Shown piece after piece: positions 26,212 through 36,804 of a stretch of DNA of 64,000 nt. The translations under genes were made by a program, and so were the position numbers. Source of the stretch: Hyphomicrobium_A sp963728165. Lineage in GTDB: Bacteria; Pseudomonadota; Alphaproteobacteria; Rhizobiales; Hyphomicrobiaceae. The stretch spans positions 248,001 through 312,000 of the forward strand of contig CAVSIY010000006.1 in assembly GCA_963728165.1 (NCBI GenBank). The letters are read 5' to 3'. Position 1 is the stretch's first letter, and the number at the start of each line of letters is the position of its first letter. Below the pieces are notes generated by a model. That model ran no database searches, was not told where the DNA came from, and was given only the letters and a program-made list of their open reading frames with translations.

Positions 26212-26505
26212 TCAAGAGCAGCGCGACAGACATTTCTTGCGCCCATTCGGATCGTTGCCGAACTTCAGCCAGCACTTGTCCTCGCACTTCTTCTTGGGAC
26301 TGGCGTTGCAAGAGCGGCTGCAGCGGCTCTTCCAAGCCCCGTTCTTTCCCTTCGCATCGAGGAAGCACTTCTTGTAGCAGGGGTCGACGGACTGTGCCGC
26401 CGGCGCGATCGAGCTTTGCACGGCGCAGGACGCGGGCGGAGCAAGCGCGACGGCGAGCGTCGGGGCCGAGGCGACGCTTGCGGCCAGGACGATTATCCGA
26501 AGCAT
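26212..26505 (-). CDS. Exported Cys-rich protein with four CX3C motifs
   Basis: A 97-residue protein with a signal peptide (MLRIIVLAASVASAPTLAVA). The mature part carries four CX3C pairs: CYKKC, CSRSC, CEDKC and CLSRC, separated by basic linkers. In twin-CX3C and CHCH-type proteins such pairs form helical hairpins held by disulfides or bind metal. I know no bacterial family with this arrangement. It lies 43 bp downstream of the giant Cys-rich surface protein on the same strand, which suggests a shared role at the envelope. Confidence 0.65.
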   Translation of the reverse strand: MLRIIVLAASVASAPTLAVALAPPASCAVQSSIAPAAQSVDPCYKKCFLDAKGKNGAWKSRCSRSCNASPKKKCEDKCWLKFGNDPNGRKKCLSRCS

Positions 26506-26548
26506 GTCGCTTCTTTCTCCTCTTGAGTAACGCCCCTCTGCCGACGTC

Positions 26549-29500
26549 TTACCTCACGATGATGTCGTCCTGCTTCTTGTGGAACCGCCTGCAACGTCCG
26601 CCCATGAAGCGAGTGCCCGCCGGGCAGCTACAATTGGGCGGCCGGCCAACTTGTCCGCCCCGACACGTCTTCTCGTTTTGAGTTGGCTGCGTCGTCGTTG
26701 ACAAGCCGCTGCTTTCGCCGCCCGGACGGCGGCAGATGCCATGCGAGAAGCGCGTACCGCTCGGGCAGCAGTTGGGGTACGTGCCGACCGGGCGCGCGCC
26801 GGTGCATTCCGGGGTTTGCCGCGTGCCATTGGTGCCGCCGCCCTTGTCGCCTTCGCCGCTCGGTCGGCGGCAGATGCCATGCGAGAAGCGGGTGCCGCGC
26901 GGACAGCAGTCGGGGTAAGTGCCGACCGGACGAGCGCCGGAGCATTCGGGGGTTGGCCGCGTGCCATTGGTGCCGCCGCCGGTGTTGTTTCCGTCGCGCG
27001 GCCGCCGGCAGACGCCATGCGAGAAGCGGGTGCCGCGCGGACAGCAGTCGGGGTAGGTGCCGACCGGACGAGCTCCGGAGCATTCTGGGGTTTGCCGCGT
27101 GCCATTGGTGCCGCCGCTGTTGTTCCCGCTGCTACTCGGATGGCGGCAGTCGCCATGCGCATAGCGCGTGCCCGCCGGACAGCAGTCGGGGAACGTTCCG
27201 ACCGGACGATCGCGCGGGCAGACGGGCGGCCGCAGGATAATTCCGCTGGCGCCGCCGCGTCCCTCCGGGATCCGATCGGGAGGGGGCGTGCGAGCTTCGG
27301 CGCAGTTGCGGCCGTTCCATGAGGTCTTGGGAGGACAGGCGCAATCGCCCTCGTCCATGAGGATCATTCCGCCCGAGCGGATGCGCGGCTCAGGTTCCCG
27401 CTTCGGTGGTGCGACCTTCACGGTGTGGCATGACGAGGCTGCGGTGCTGTCGGTGTCAGCGTCGGTGCTGCCGCTCCTGCTTCTTGGCGCGCCGGCCTCT
27501 CCGCGAAGCACCGGCCGACACGATGGCGCAGTTGGTGAACGTCTCGACGCCCTGCGGGATGCGCACCGTGATCTTGTAGATCTTCGGCGGTTGCGGGGGC
27601 TCGGTGAAAGGCAGCGGGAAGTCACCCGGCGCGTGCAGCTGAACGGAACCTCGTGGGCTGTGCCGCGCACGGCAACGGCGGCTCTATGGAGTTGATGTCC
27701 ATCGGCGGCGCACCCGACAGTCCGTCGGTGAAGGTGACGGGCGCGTTGTGGTCGATCGGTCCAGGGTTGAAGAGGCTCAGCGTGAACGTGCACAGCGAGC
27801 CGGGCGGGCAGGTGTCAGGGCCGGTCTTGTCGATGTGGAGCTTGAAGGGGTCGAGCTTCACCGCGGCGCACGCTTGCCTTTTGCTTTTCACCTCGCCCGA
27901 CATGGAGACTGTCGCGCAGTTGGTCAGGGTGTCGGTCTTCTTCCAATTGGGACCTGGTGTAACCTGCATAAGCAGGCGAACAGGCGGACCTCCCGGCGCG
28001 ATCGTCACGGCGGCATTATGGCAATGCGCCGCGAGGAATGTGCCCGCATTCACGCACACCCACCCTGGTGTACCACCGGGCAACTGTTGGTTCGCTGCCG
28101 GAGCTTGTTCACGGAGCACATCAAGAATGTCCAGCGGGCCCACATAGGGTGCGTTGCCGGTATTTGACACCTCGATCACGAAGGGGCACTTCCCTAGCAG
28201 GGTGCAGGTCACTTTCTTCTGACCCGGCCCGAGACCCTTTGTCATAAGTGTTTTTTTAACCGTGAGGTCAGACGCTGCTAGCGGGGTTGCGGGCGCCGTT
28301 TCCGGGTCGATGGGCACGACCGCACATTGCTCAGGCGCGGGTTCGGTTGCTGGCGCGTTGGCGCCCGGCGCCGGGAAAGCGGACGGCTTTATTTTCAGTT
28401 TTGATATCTTCTCTTCCGATGCGGCGTGCGAAAGGTTCTTTGCTATGCACTCATCGATTGCCTTCTGCCGCTCAGCATTTTCAGCGTCGAGTGGTTGATT
28501 GGGGAACCCCGCCATGCACCAGTTGAGGTGATCGTTAGGGTTCGTCACCAGCCGACCCACCGGCGGCCCACAGTGGTTGCGCTGGAATTCGTTCGCCTGG
28601 GCGGTCGCCTTGTTGGCGTAGGTGCTGCATATTTCGTTCCGGACGCAGACTAAAGGAAACCTCGCGTTACTCTTCATTGTGTCTTTGACACCGGCACTGT
28701 TGACCGTGCTTCCGGAGACCAAGCCGTTTGCGTCGATTGCACCGATGTATGTTTGGTTTGAGCCGTTCTGCCACTTGACGAGCAGGCTCATTTTGTCGGC
28801 CGACAATGACGACCCGATAACTTTGCCGGTCACTGGACCATTGTCGGAAATGTATGATGCCGTGCCGGTCACGACTCCCGCTTGAGTGACGGTCATATTC
28901 ATGAACGCGACTGGGATCCCGTTGCCTTGATCCAGGGAGAAGCCCTTAGGCGGTATCCCCCATGCGAGGCACTTGTTCGAAACCGGTGCCCCGCCGATGT
29001 TGCCGCCTCCGTCGTTGACGACCCGCTGCACAAAACTCTGATTGGCGTGACGCGGCGGCACGCGGAAGCTGGCGAACTTGACGAGCGGGTTACCGCCGAA
29101 CGGCGCTTCCGACTTCTTGTCCGGCGCAAGCTGCTTTGCAGGTTCGGGCGCTGCGGCCGGTGGTGGCGCCTTCACGATTGCGCAGTTCTTCAACGTTTTC
29201 ACGTCCGGAGCAGTATTGGGCGCGAAGGAGAGATTGAGCTCGGTCGATGATTTTACTGCCAGCGGGCCGGGATGCGTACAGGAGAACGGCGCGGCCTTGG
29301 TGCACGTCCACGGCGCATTGGGTCCCCCCGCCAGCGCGGCCCCAGGTGCACCGATCTGTTCGTCAATGACGATCGGGCCTTTCACTTCGGCATCGCCGGT
29401 GTTCGTCACGAGGATCTTGAACGAACAGGGGCCCTTGGCCGTGCACTTGGAGGTGCTCGTCTTGGCGACCACGATCGGACCGCCTGAGTGACACCGCCGC

Positions 29501-31165
29501 CACCGCCTTCCTCCACCGGAGGAGGCGTGGTCGTGCCGCCGCCGCCTTGCTCCACCGGCGGAGCCGCCGTGCCGCCACCGCCCCCGGGAGCCTCCTCGAC
29601 CGGCGGGGGAGCGCCGGCCTCGGTAGGTGCGTCTTCCACCGGCGGGCCCTCGGTGCCGGCCTCAACCGGAGGGAAGCCCGTACCGGCCCCGCACAGGCGC
29701 ATGGCACTCACGTTGCCGACGTGCCCGTGGACATTGGGATCTTGCTGGCGCGCATCGTAGGCAATGAACGCGCTCTGCGTCGGCGGTACATTGGCCGGGC
29801 GCACGAGCTCGACGCTGTTGAGCTGCACGCCGCTCGCCGTTGCCGCGAGCGTGTCGCCAGTCAGGGCTACCGTTGCGTCGCACGCCGTGGTGTCGATGCT
29901 GCCGTCTGGCTTGTAGCCATATTGCAGGCTGACGCCGCCGCTGCCCGCGTTGCTGTTGTCGGCCGTGCCGACGGCGTAGGAGGCGGGCTCGCTCGTCCAT
30001 AAGTCCGGCGTCTTCGGGTCATCGGGGACTTCCGGCGTGTACCGCAGCGCCTGGCCTCCGGTATCTGCGAAGCTGCCGTAATCGAATGGGCTTTTGACGC
30101 TGCCGCGCTGCGCCGATGATATGCCCGCTGCCGTCGAAGGCGATTCCGGTGACGGGGAACGGCTTCCCAGGCTTGATGGCCACCTCGCGCCGCGCGTCAT
30201 CGCCGAATGCGCCGCCTTTCAACTCGACGGACCAAATCTCCGGGCCATCCGCCACGGCGTAGTAGAGGCGCCCGTCATGCACGGCGAGCGCATCGACGCG
30301 CCGCTGCGGCTGGGTGAAGCCCCAGGTGGCCGGATCGTCGGCATGAAATTCCGGGCTGAGAATATCCAAGCGCCGGCCATCGTCGGGCACGGTATCCAGC
30401 CCCTTTGCGCGCCGACCGGCGACGCCGTGGTCGAACTGGCTCAGGTCGGCGGCGTTGTAGTCGAGCCCGAAGCGGTGGATGAGGCCGGTGTCGAGATCAG
30501 AGGCGTAGAGGCTGTGGCTCGCCGGGTCGTAAGCTAGCCCGCCGATACCGGGGCCGCTATTTTGGACGCCCGAAAAGGCCGTGTCGGCGATGTTGGTCAC
30601 AGCGCCAGTAGCGCCGTTGATCTTGTAGATGGCGCCGGGGCTGCCGCTGGAGAGCGCGCCGAACTGACCCTCCATAAATCTCGCATCGGGCGCACCGGCC
30701 TTGAGGCGGACGGGCTTGCCGTCCGCGGCGCGGCCGGCGCCGACGACGTGCAGGCCGAAGGCCGAGGTCGCCGCTGCATAAAGATTGGGGCGCGCGCCGT
30801 CATCGCCCTGGTCGAACGCCAGGCCGAACACCTGGCCGATGTCCTTGGCGGGCACGTCTAAGTGCACGGGTGCATTGAGAATTTGCCCCGCCGGCGCGCC
30901 GCTCAGGTTCGACACATCGAAGATACGCAGGGCGGGGCCGTTGGGATCGATAAATGTGCGATCGAGGGGATCGACGCCCGGCGGCAGCCTGTCGGTTGCC
31001 AAGTCGTCCGGAAAACCCGGTGACTGCCACGTCGCCGGCTTGGAGGGCTCCGGTTGTGGGCGCATCGGCAGGCTCCGCGGGGGACTTGCCGCTTATGACG
31101 ATCATCGCGAGAACAATCGCCACCGCAGCTGTCGCTCGGCGGATCAGTCCGGAAAATGACATCAA
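26549..31165 (-). pseudogene. Giant exported surface protein (propeller-like domain, DUF11-like domains, Cys-rich tandem repeats), several frameshifts
   Basis: Joined across four frame changes (near 31080, 30125, 29487 and 27660) this is one protein of about 1530 residues. The order is: signal peptide (RRATAAVAIVLAMIVIS); a propeller-like region with motifs such as IGQVFGLAFDQ, GGLAYDPASHSLYASD and VDALAVHDGRLYYAV; a Pro/Gly linker; three DUF11-like immunoglobulin-type domains (CSFKILVTNTGDAEVKGP, CPFVIEVSNTGNAPYVGP, CTFTLSLFNPGP); a unique insert; and a C-terminus of five Cys-rich modules (GARPVGTYPDCCPRGTRFSH). It is likely an outer-surface or secreted adhesin-like protein. A LuxR-type regulator gene ends 93 bp upstream on the same strand. 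Frame changes are of both signs, so random indels are likely. Confidence 0.75.
26690..27240 (-). repeat. Tandem 138-bp coding repeats (Cys-rich modules)
   Basis: Four in-frame copies of about 138 bp, with anchor points near 26731, 26869, 27007 and 27145. Each encodes C-x-R/G-x-RPVGT-Y/F-P-x-CCP-x-GTR-Y/F-x-HG-x-C-R followed by a Gly/Asn/Ser-rich spacer. A fifth, divergent module lies at the C-terminus. Copy number may vary between strains by slippage. Confidence 0.8.
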
Positions 31166-31257
31166 TGACCTGTATGAGCCCCAGCTTGCAGCCGGGAACT
31201 CTGTCAGGATTGGCGGCAGGCTGCCTCATCCGTTCGGATGAGATAGGGGAAGCGGAG

Positions 31258-32393
31258 TTAACCGAGGAAGGGACTGGCGGCGCCGGCCAACAGCTTCACG
31301 AGGTCGGCCTGACGTCGGCAGTCCGTCTTCTGGAACAGATTGCGCAAATGCGTTTTGACGGTCGTCTCCGAAATGCCTAAGGCCTCGGCCGTTAAGGGTG
31401 CTCGCCAATCTCGACAACGGCTTGCAGCACACGCACCTCCATTGCCGTCAGCTTGTAGAGCTTGGCGATCGTTTCCAACGCCGACGGGTTTTCGAGTTCG
31501 GCCTTGCGAACGAACACGGCAGCAGTCGCCGCGTCGGGGATCCCCGCCTCTTCGCGCGTGCTCGCCGTCAGCGGCAGCACATCGGCCAGCCAGCATTTGT
31601 CCCCGGAAGCGGACAACGGCACGGCAACGCCCTTGGCGCTCATGTCTCTTGCACCGGCCGCGGTGGTTGCGATCGCTTCCTGCAGCTGACGATCGGCCTC
31701 GGCGTCGACCGCTGCCAAATGAGCCCGCAGTCCGCGTATGATCTTGCCGCTGTGCAGCAGCGCATCGGCGGCAGCGTTGGAAAATACGATGCGTGCCCGC
31801 GGGTGAACGAGAAACACGCCATCCGCGAGCGCCATGAAGGTGCCGCTCAAGGCGGACGCCGTCATCTTGTGGTTGTCAATTACGTTTCCAATCAGCACGG
31901 AACGGCGCAAGTGCGGCACAACCAGCTCCAGCCTGCGTCGGCACTCCGCATCAACACGCCCCTGGGCCGCTTTTCGCCGCACGGCCAGCATAGCCGAGCT
32001 CGCTGCCGACTTTTCCAGATTGGCGCCAATGACGTCGACATAACCCTGGGGAGCGACCCGCTCCTTATAGAAGCGCGTCTCTTCGAACTCCGCGTAAGGG
32101 ATGAGATCGGATTGGCTGAACACAGTCCCCGCAACAACAAAACTGATGGCTGGGACCAGTGGGTTGAGCTTGTAATATTCTTGCAGATAGAGTTGCTCGT
32201 AGTGGGCGTCGTTGCCCCATTGGAAGTGCAGAGTAGTCTCCCGATTTGAAGACTTCTGGGAGAAGAAATTGACGCTCGCACCGCCGACGAAGCCACTCAC
32301 CTTGGAGAGGATATCGGGCCAGGCGGCCTGGATGAGCGCGGCGTCATAGATATCGGCAATGAGCGCGGACAGCTGACGGATTTCGTCGACCAC
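31258..32393 (-). pseudogene. LuxR-type helix-turn-helix regulator, one frameshift before the DNA-binding domain
   Basis: The N-terminal 330 residues (MVDEIRQLSALIADIYDAAL onward) include a sensor region of the type found in alphaproteobacterial LuxR-like proteins with PAS-like folds. The frame stops at 31392 in the middle of the HTH domain (LYKLTAMEVRVLQAVVEIGE). The continuation, LTAEALGISETTVKTHLRNL and FQKTDCRRQADLVKLL, lies in the other frame to 31258. One missing G near 31396 explains it. The conserved T-x-x-T-V-K-T-H-L recognition helix is intact. It lies directly upstream of the giant surface protein on the same strand and may control it. Confidence 0.8.
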
Positions 32394-32814
32394 AGGACCC
32401 TGCTAATCACTCAGATCAACGTCGCGCATTGTCCTCCGACCCGCTCGTGGCCGTTCAAACAATTCGGCGGTAGCTCCACTATCCTCCTCCGATCGGAGGA
32501 GATCGCGAAGGTTGTCCCACAGTCAGTGCTTCTGTGGAAGTCAAATGAAAGTCGTTAGTACTAACCGTGGGCTTGCCCGATGAGGGCGAAGCGACGAGCA
32601 ACGAGATCGCGCCCGCAGGCGCGTTGTGATGGCTGGAAAGGGTCGACAGCACGTAATGCAGAACCGGTCATGTCGGAGTCATGCTTCCAGCATGGCCGGT
32701 GATCAGGACAACCCACATGGGCCAGAGCAATGGTGTTCTTTGAGCCGATGACCGAGGGCGTTCAAGGCACCCAGGGATAGACGCGTTCCCTACCTTGTCA
32801 GAGGAGAAGTGAAC
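32394..32814. other. Intergenic region between divergent LuxR-type and membrane protein genes
   Basis: About 420 bases with no gene. It must hold the promoters of both divergent genes. TCCTCCTCCGATCGGAGGAG (around 32479-32500) contains a short palindrome, CTCCGATCGGAG, about 90 bases before the LuxR-type start; its role is unknown. Confidence 0.35.
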
Positions 32815-33573
32815 ATGGCAACGCAGCAAGAAATCCAGAACGCTGACATTAAGGACACCTTCGCCCCCCACGCGGGGGCCCCACCTCCCGAGATCAAGAT
32901 CATCAGCCATTCCAACATTTTCTATTGGTGGCCGGCCTGGGTTGCGGGTTTTGCAGTGGCGCTGATCAGCTATGTGCAGGGCCGCGACGTTGCCGTCGTG
33001 CCCGAATTCATCGAACGCGTTCACCCAAGTAACAACCCAGGGATTTTCTTCATCGCAGTCCTCCTCTTGCTCGTCGTCTTCACCACCACCAAGCTTCGCG
33101 GCATCTACTCGGTCGTCACCGTCGTCACGGTCGCCTTGTTCGTAGTTCTATTCGCGTGGTTCGGGTGGTGGGACAACATCCTGCGTTTTATTCCCCACAT
33201 CTCGGCGCGCGCGAACATGGGCTTTTACCTGTTGTTCTCAACGTCGCTGCTGACAATCTGGCTGCTTGCGTTCCTCGTGTTCGATCGATTGACCATCTGG
33301 CGCGTCCGCCCGGGGCAGATGATCGAGGAGCGGCGGATCGGCGGCCAAGCGCACAGCTATGACACCAATGGCCTCGTTTGCGAAAAGCGCGGTCAAGACC
33401 TGTTCCATGACATCATTCTAGGAATGGGCGCAGGCGACCTGACTGTCACGACCAGCGGCTCCAACAAGCAGACGATACAAATCCCCAACGTGCTGCTGGT
33501 GGGTCGCACGATGAGGGAAATCGAAAAGTTGATCGCCGTGAAGCCGGACGACGTTCGCGCCAACCAGGGCTAG
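32815..33573 (+). CDS. Four-helix membrane protein with C-terminal PH-like domain
   Basis: A 252-residue protein. The soluble N-terminus is followed by four membrane helices (for example IFFIAVLLLLVVFTTTKL and LLFSTSLLTIWLLAFLVF). The cytoplasmic C-terminus, GQDLFHDIILGMGAGDLTVT and NKQTIQIPNVLLVGRT, resembles bacterial PH-like domains. ATG 32815 is chosen because AGAGGAG lies about 8 bases upstream; GTG 32809 is less likely. Function unknown. It stands alone and its product is probably in the inner membrane. Confidence 0.7.
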   Translation: MATQQEIQNADIKDTFAPHAGAPPPEIKIISHSNIFYWWPAWVAGFAVALISYVQGRDVAVVPEFIERVHPSNNPGIFFIAVLLLLVVFTTTKLRGIYSVVTVVTVALFVVLFAWFGWWDNILRFIPHISARANMGFYLLFSTSLLTIWLLAFLVFDRLTIWRVRPGQMIEERRIGGQAHSYDTNGLVCEKRGQDLFHDIILGMGAGDLTVTTSGSNKQTIQIPNVLLVGRTMREIEKLIAVKPDDVRANQG

Positions 33574-33739
33574 ATTGGCGTGGAGATGACGCACCTCGCA
33601 TACGCTTAAAGTGCCTCCGGCGGATCTGACCCAGAGGCTTGCGGGCTTTTACTCTTCGCACTACCCCGCGTCCGTCGCGCCATACTTCGATCATTTCATG
33701 GAACTACTGCAACTTCATGATGCGTCTCAAGGATCACTC

Positions 33740-35438
33740 ATGAGCCTCCTCGTCCTACGAGCGCACGTCGCCGTTGCCGCGCTTCTCGCTTCGGCCCTCT
33801 CACCCGCCATTGCAGCGAGTGACGGCTCGAACCGAGAGGTCGTCGTCGCTCAGGGCGGACCTAACGGTCCGCCCAATGTGGCGAAAGGGCCGGAAAGCCA
33901 GCCAAAGGATGAGGGCCCTCCACCCGAAGCCAAGGGGGAGAAGAAGAAGAAGGCGAACGAACGCCGCACGCAGGGCCCCGGCGCGCAGGGCGCACCCCCG
34001 CAAGGGAAGTCTTCGGGCGAGCTCAGCGGCGAAGGAAAGCCTGGACCGAAGAAGTCCAGCGGTGGAGCAGGGCGACCGGATCAAGGCCCTCCGAGCGAGC
34101 GCAAAGGGCCACCTCCCAGGGCTGAGTTCAAGAAGGAGACGGCGCCGAGCGGCCCTCCGCCAGGGGCGGAGCCGACCGTCAAGGAGAAGCGGAAGGCCGA
34201 ACAGCCAGTGCACTTGGAGGAAAAGCCGAAAGGGGACGCGAGCGGCGACAACGCCCCGCCGCGGCCAATAGTCCCCGCACCCGATACTTCAAAGGACAAG
34301 GCCAAGATAAGGCGGCAGGAGGACAAGAGCACCGCGCCACTCAAGGCCGAACCCAAGATGGAGAAGGCGCCTGTCGGGGAAGCCCCTCTGAAAGTGTCAC
34401 CCGTCGGAAAGACCGCACCCAAAGTGGAGACGCCAGCGCACGCGCCGCCCTCTTCTCCGGCCGCCGCGAAAGGCGGTGCACCGGAGCCGAAGAAAAGAGG
34501 AGAAAAAGGAGGAGCGGGTCGAGCGTCACAAGAAACAATTCGAACAGCTCAAGACGCAGCGCCGCAAGGTGGTTGAGGAGGGCGGCAAACGCACGATCAT
34601 CGAGGAGCCCGACAAGCGGCGCATCACCCGCCAAGACGGGCACATCACCATCCGGCACGACGAGACCGATCAATTCCGCCATATATACCATTCTACGCGT
34701 CAGGAGCGGCGCCCGGACCGCATCAATGTGACAATTGCGACCCGGCCCGGCGGTATCCAGATCTTCACCGAGTTCGACGACGACGGCCGCTCGCTGCGGC
34801 GCTACCGCCGCGGCCCCGACGGTCGCGATCACGTGCTGTTCGACAACCGGGCGTTCTACCGGCGCGTCGGATCGGGGCCCGGGTGGTTCTTGGACGCCTT
34901 CGTCGATCTGCTACCGCCGGTGATCGGGATTCCGCGCGAGCGCTACATCGTCGACTACGAAGGCGCGTCCGACGATGACATTTACGAGGCGTTGAGCGCG
35001 CCACCGGTCGAAGCGATCGATCGCCTCTATTCGCTCGAGGAAATCCGGCAAAGCCGGTACCTGCGCGACCGCATGCGCCGGCTGGACCTCAACACCATCA
35101 TCTTCGATTTCGGCTCTTGGGAGGTCGATCCCGACGAGTTTTCCAAGCTCGAGCGCGTGGCGCGCATCATCAATCGCATCCTCGACCGCAATCCCGACGA
35201 GATGTTCATGATCGAGGGCTATACCGATGCCGTCGGGTCGGAGGAGGACAACCTGTCGCTTTCGGACCGTCGCGCCGAAGCCGTGGCGGAGGTGCTGAGC
35301 GAAACGTTCGACATTCCCCCTGAAAATCTGGTGACGCAGGGCTACGGCGAACAGTTTCTGAAGATCGAGACCGAGGCCCCGGAGCCGTTGAATCGTCGCG
35401 TCGCCGTGCGGCGCATTACGCCACTGCTTGCGCGCTAG
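33740..35438 (+). pseudogene. OmpA-family protein with long disordered Pro/Lys/Gly region, one frameshift
   Basis: A signal peptide (MSLLVLRAHVAVAALLASAL) is followed by about 230 residues of low-complexity Pro, Lys, Gly and Glu (GPPPEAKGEKKKKANERR-like). Near 34490, in a run of A, a +1 shift leads into a second frame that gives a coiled Lys/Glu segment (VERHKKQFEQLKTQRRKVVE). A conserved middle region follows, then a C-terminal OmpA domain (FDFGSWEVDPDEFSKLERVA, then MFMIEGYTDAVGSEEDNLSL and LSDRRAEAVAEVL) that binds peptidoglycan. Rhizobial OmpA proteins with such spacers reach from the outer membrane into the periplasm. The single indel lies in a homopolymer and could be a consensus error. 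Confidence 0.85.
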
Positions 35439-35637
35439 CGCGTTCGAGCGGCGCGCGCGAGCTCCCAAACGTCCTCAATCGCGCGCCGGTGCTCTGACTT
35501 TGGCACGTCCTTGAGGATTGGCAGCCGGGCGAGTGATCTCTGACCACTGTCACATGCAGACACGCCAGGGATCCTCAGCAACGCGCATTTAGCCCGAGCG
35601 ATCACTGCCAGCCCCATTGCCAAACCAAACTCGCGGG

Positions 35638-36326
35638 CTATTGGTAATCCGCCGGGTGATACGCGCCATTCGAATGCTTCATGAGCGCCTCGCGGTGCAG
35701 GATGACGATGGAGCCACGCTTTCTGGCAATTAGGCCCTGACGCTCCAAGCTTTGCGCCGCCACGGTCACGCCCGGTCGCATCGCACCAGCATCATGGCCA
35801 GGAACTCGTGCGTTACAGGCAGCTCATCGCCGTCGATACGATCGTCGGCCATGAGCAGCCAGCGCGCCAGGCGTTCCTCGATCGTGCTGCGCCCATTAGC
35901 GACGACTGTACTCGCCGTTTGATTGAGGAAAGAATGGACATAGCGGAGCAGCGAACGATGCAGGGACGAGCTTTGGTCGAGAGCCTTGCGAAGGACGCTC
36001 GCTTTCAGGCGCTGACCCTGTCCAGCGACTTGCATGTAGCTCTCGTGGTCAGGACGATCGTCCCCCAGCAGTACGGCCAAGCCAGTCATGCCCTCGCGCC
36101 CGATAATGCCGACTTCGATGGGTTTCTTCCCCGAACCATTCGCGACGACAGACGCGATGCCGCTCTCGGGAAAATAAGCGAAATCGATGCGCCGCTGACG
36201 ACGTTCCAGCATCTTGCGTAGCGGAAGGTCCACGGCTTCGAGGTCAGGCTTGATCAGCCGGAAGTCCGCGGTGCCGAGGCGTGAGAGGATGCGGTTTCGC
36301 GAGCGGCGAGAGGATTTCTGCGACAT
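35638..36326 (-). pseudogene. Crp/Fnr-family transcriptional regulator, frameshift in the DNA-binding domain
   Basis: Starts at ATG 36326 with GGGAAGAG upstream. The cyclic-nucleotide-binding-like domain has RRIDFAYFPESGIASVVANG and VGIIGREGMTGLAVLLGDDR. The dimer helix and HTH start follow (NGRSTIEERLARWLLMADDR, then VTHEFLAMMLVR). The first frame stops at 35766. The rest of the HTH (RPGVTVAAQSLERQGLIARK) and a normal end at TAG 35638 lie in another frame. An indel at about 35785 is implied. Proteins of this subclass are common in rhizobia, several copies per genome, with unknown signals. Confidence 0.8.
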
Positions 36327-36804
36327 GGCTCTTCCCTGGTAAGGGGCAAGAGCGCTTCGCATCTCCCAGCCGTCCGCGCCCTGAAAAAAGCGGACGATGT
36401 CACACTCTACAGCCGCAGCGAGAAAACGCCTAGCGAAGGATCAGAATGTCTTATGTTAGACATTTCTATCGCACCAGCTATACTGTATTTACCTTGAGAG
36501 CCATCCGTTCGAAGCAACAAGCCACAAGAAACATTCCGGATAGGCATCGCTACGTCGCTCAATCGAGAGGCACATGGCGCCTGTCGGTGCGCCTGTCGGT
36601 CTAGTTGGATGGAGTGGAGCTCGCACCGCATTGGTCCGGTGGATGACCCGCTGCCGAGCGCCGCACTTGCTACCTGTCCACCCGCATCAAGGCGCTGCTT
36701 GGTCTTGTCCTCGAGCGCTCGGTGATCGAGGTGGACGATGTTCCGCCTCACGGCGTGTTTGAGACATAAGGTTGAGGTGCTACTGGCGTCGGGGCCGCAT
36801 CGTC
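36327..36804. other. Intergenic region upstream of hybrid kinase
   Basis: No convincing gene. Short plus-strand frames exist (for example one ending RSVIEVDDVPPHGVFET at about 36767), but they have no start with a ribosome binding site. The region should contain promoters for the divergent regulator and kinase. Confidence 0.35.

Noticed and set aside
26690..27240. Regular 138-bp repeats considered as a CRISPR array
   Set aside because: Repeats are long, imperfect, in frame and encode Cys-rich protein modules; there are no short identical repeats with unique spacers.
35439..35637. Minus-strand frame ending near 35435 (LKDVPKSEHRRAIEDVWELA)
   Set aside because: Sequence looks protein-like but has no start signal or known family, and it overlaps the end region of the OmpA gene; too weak to list.
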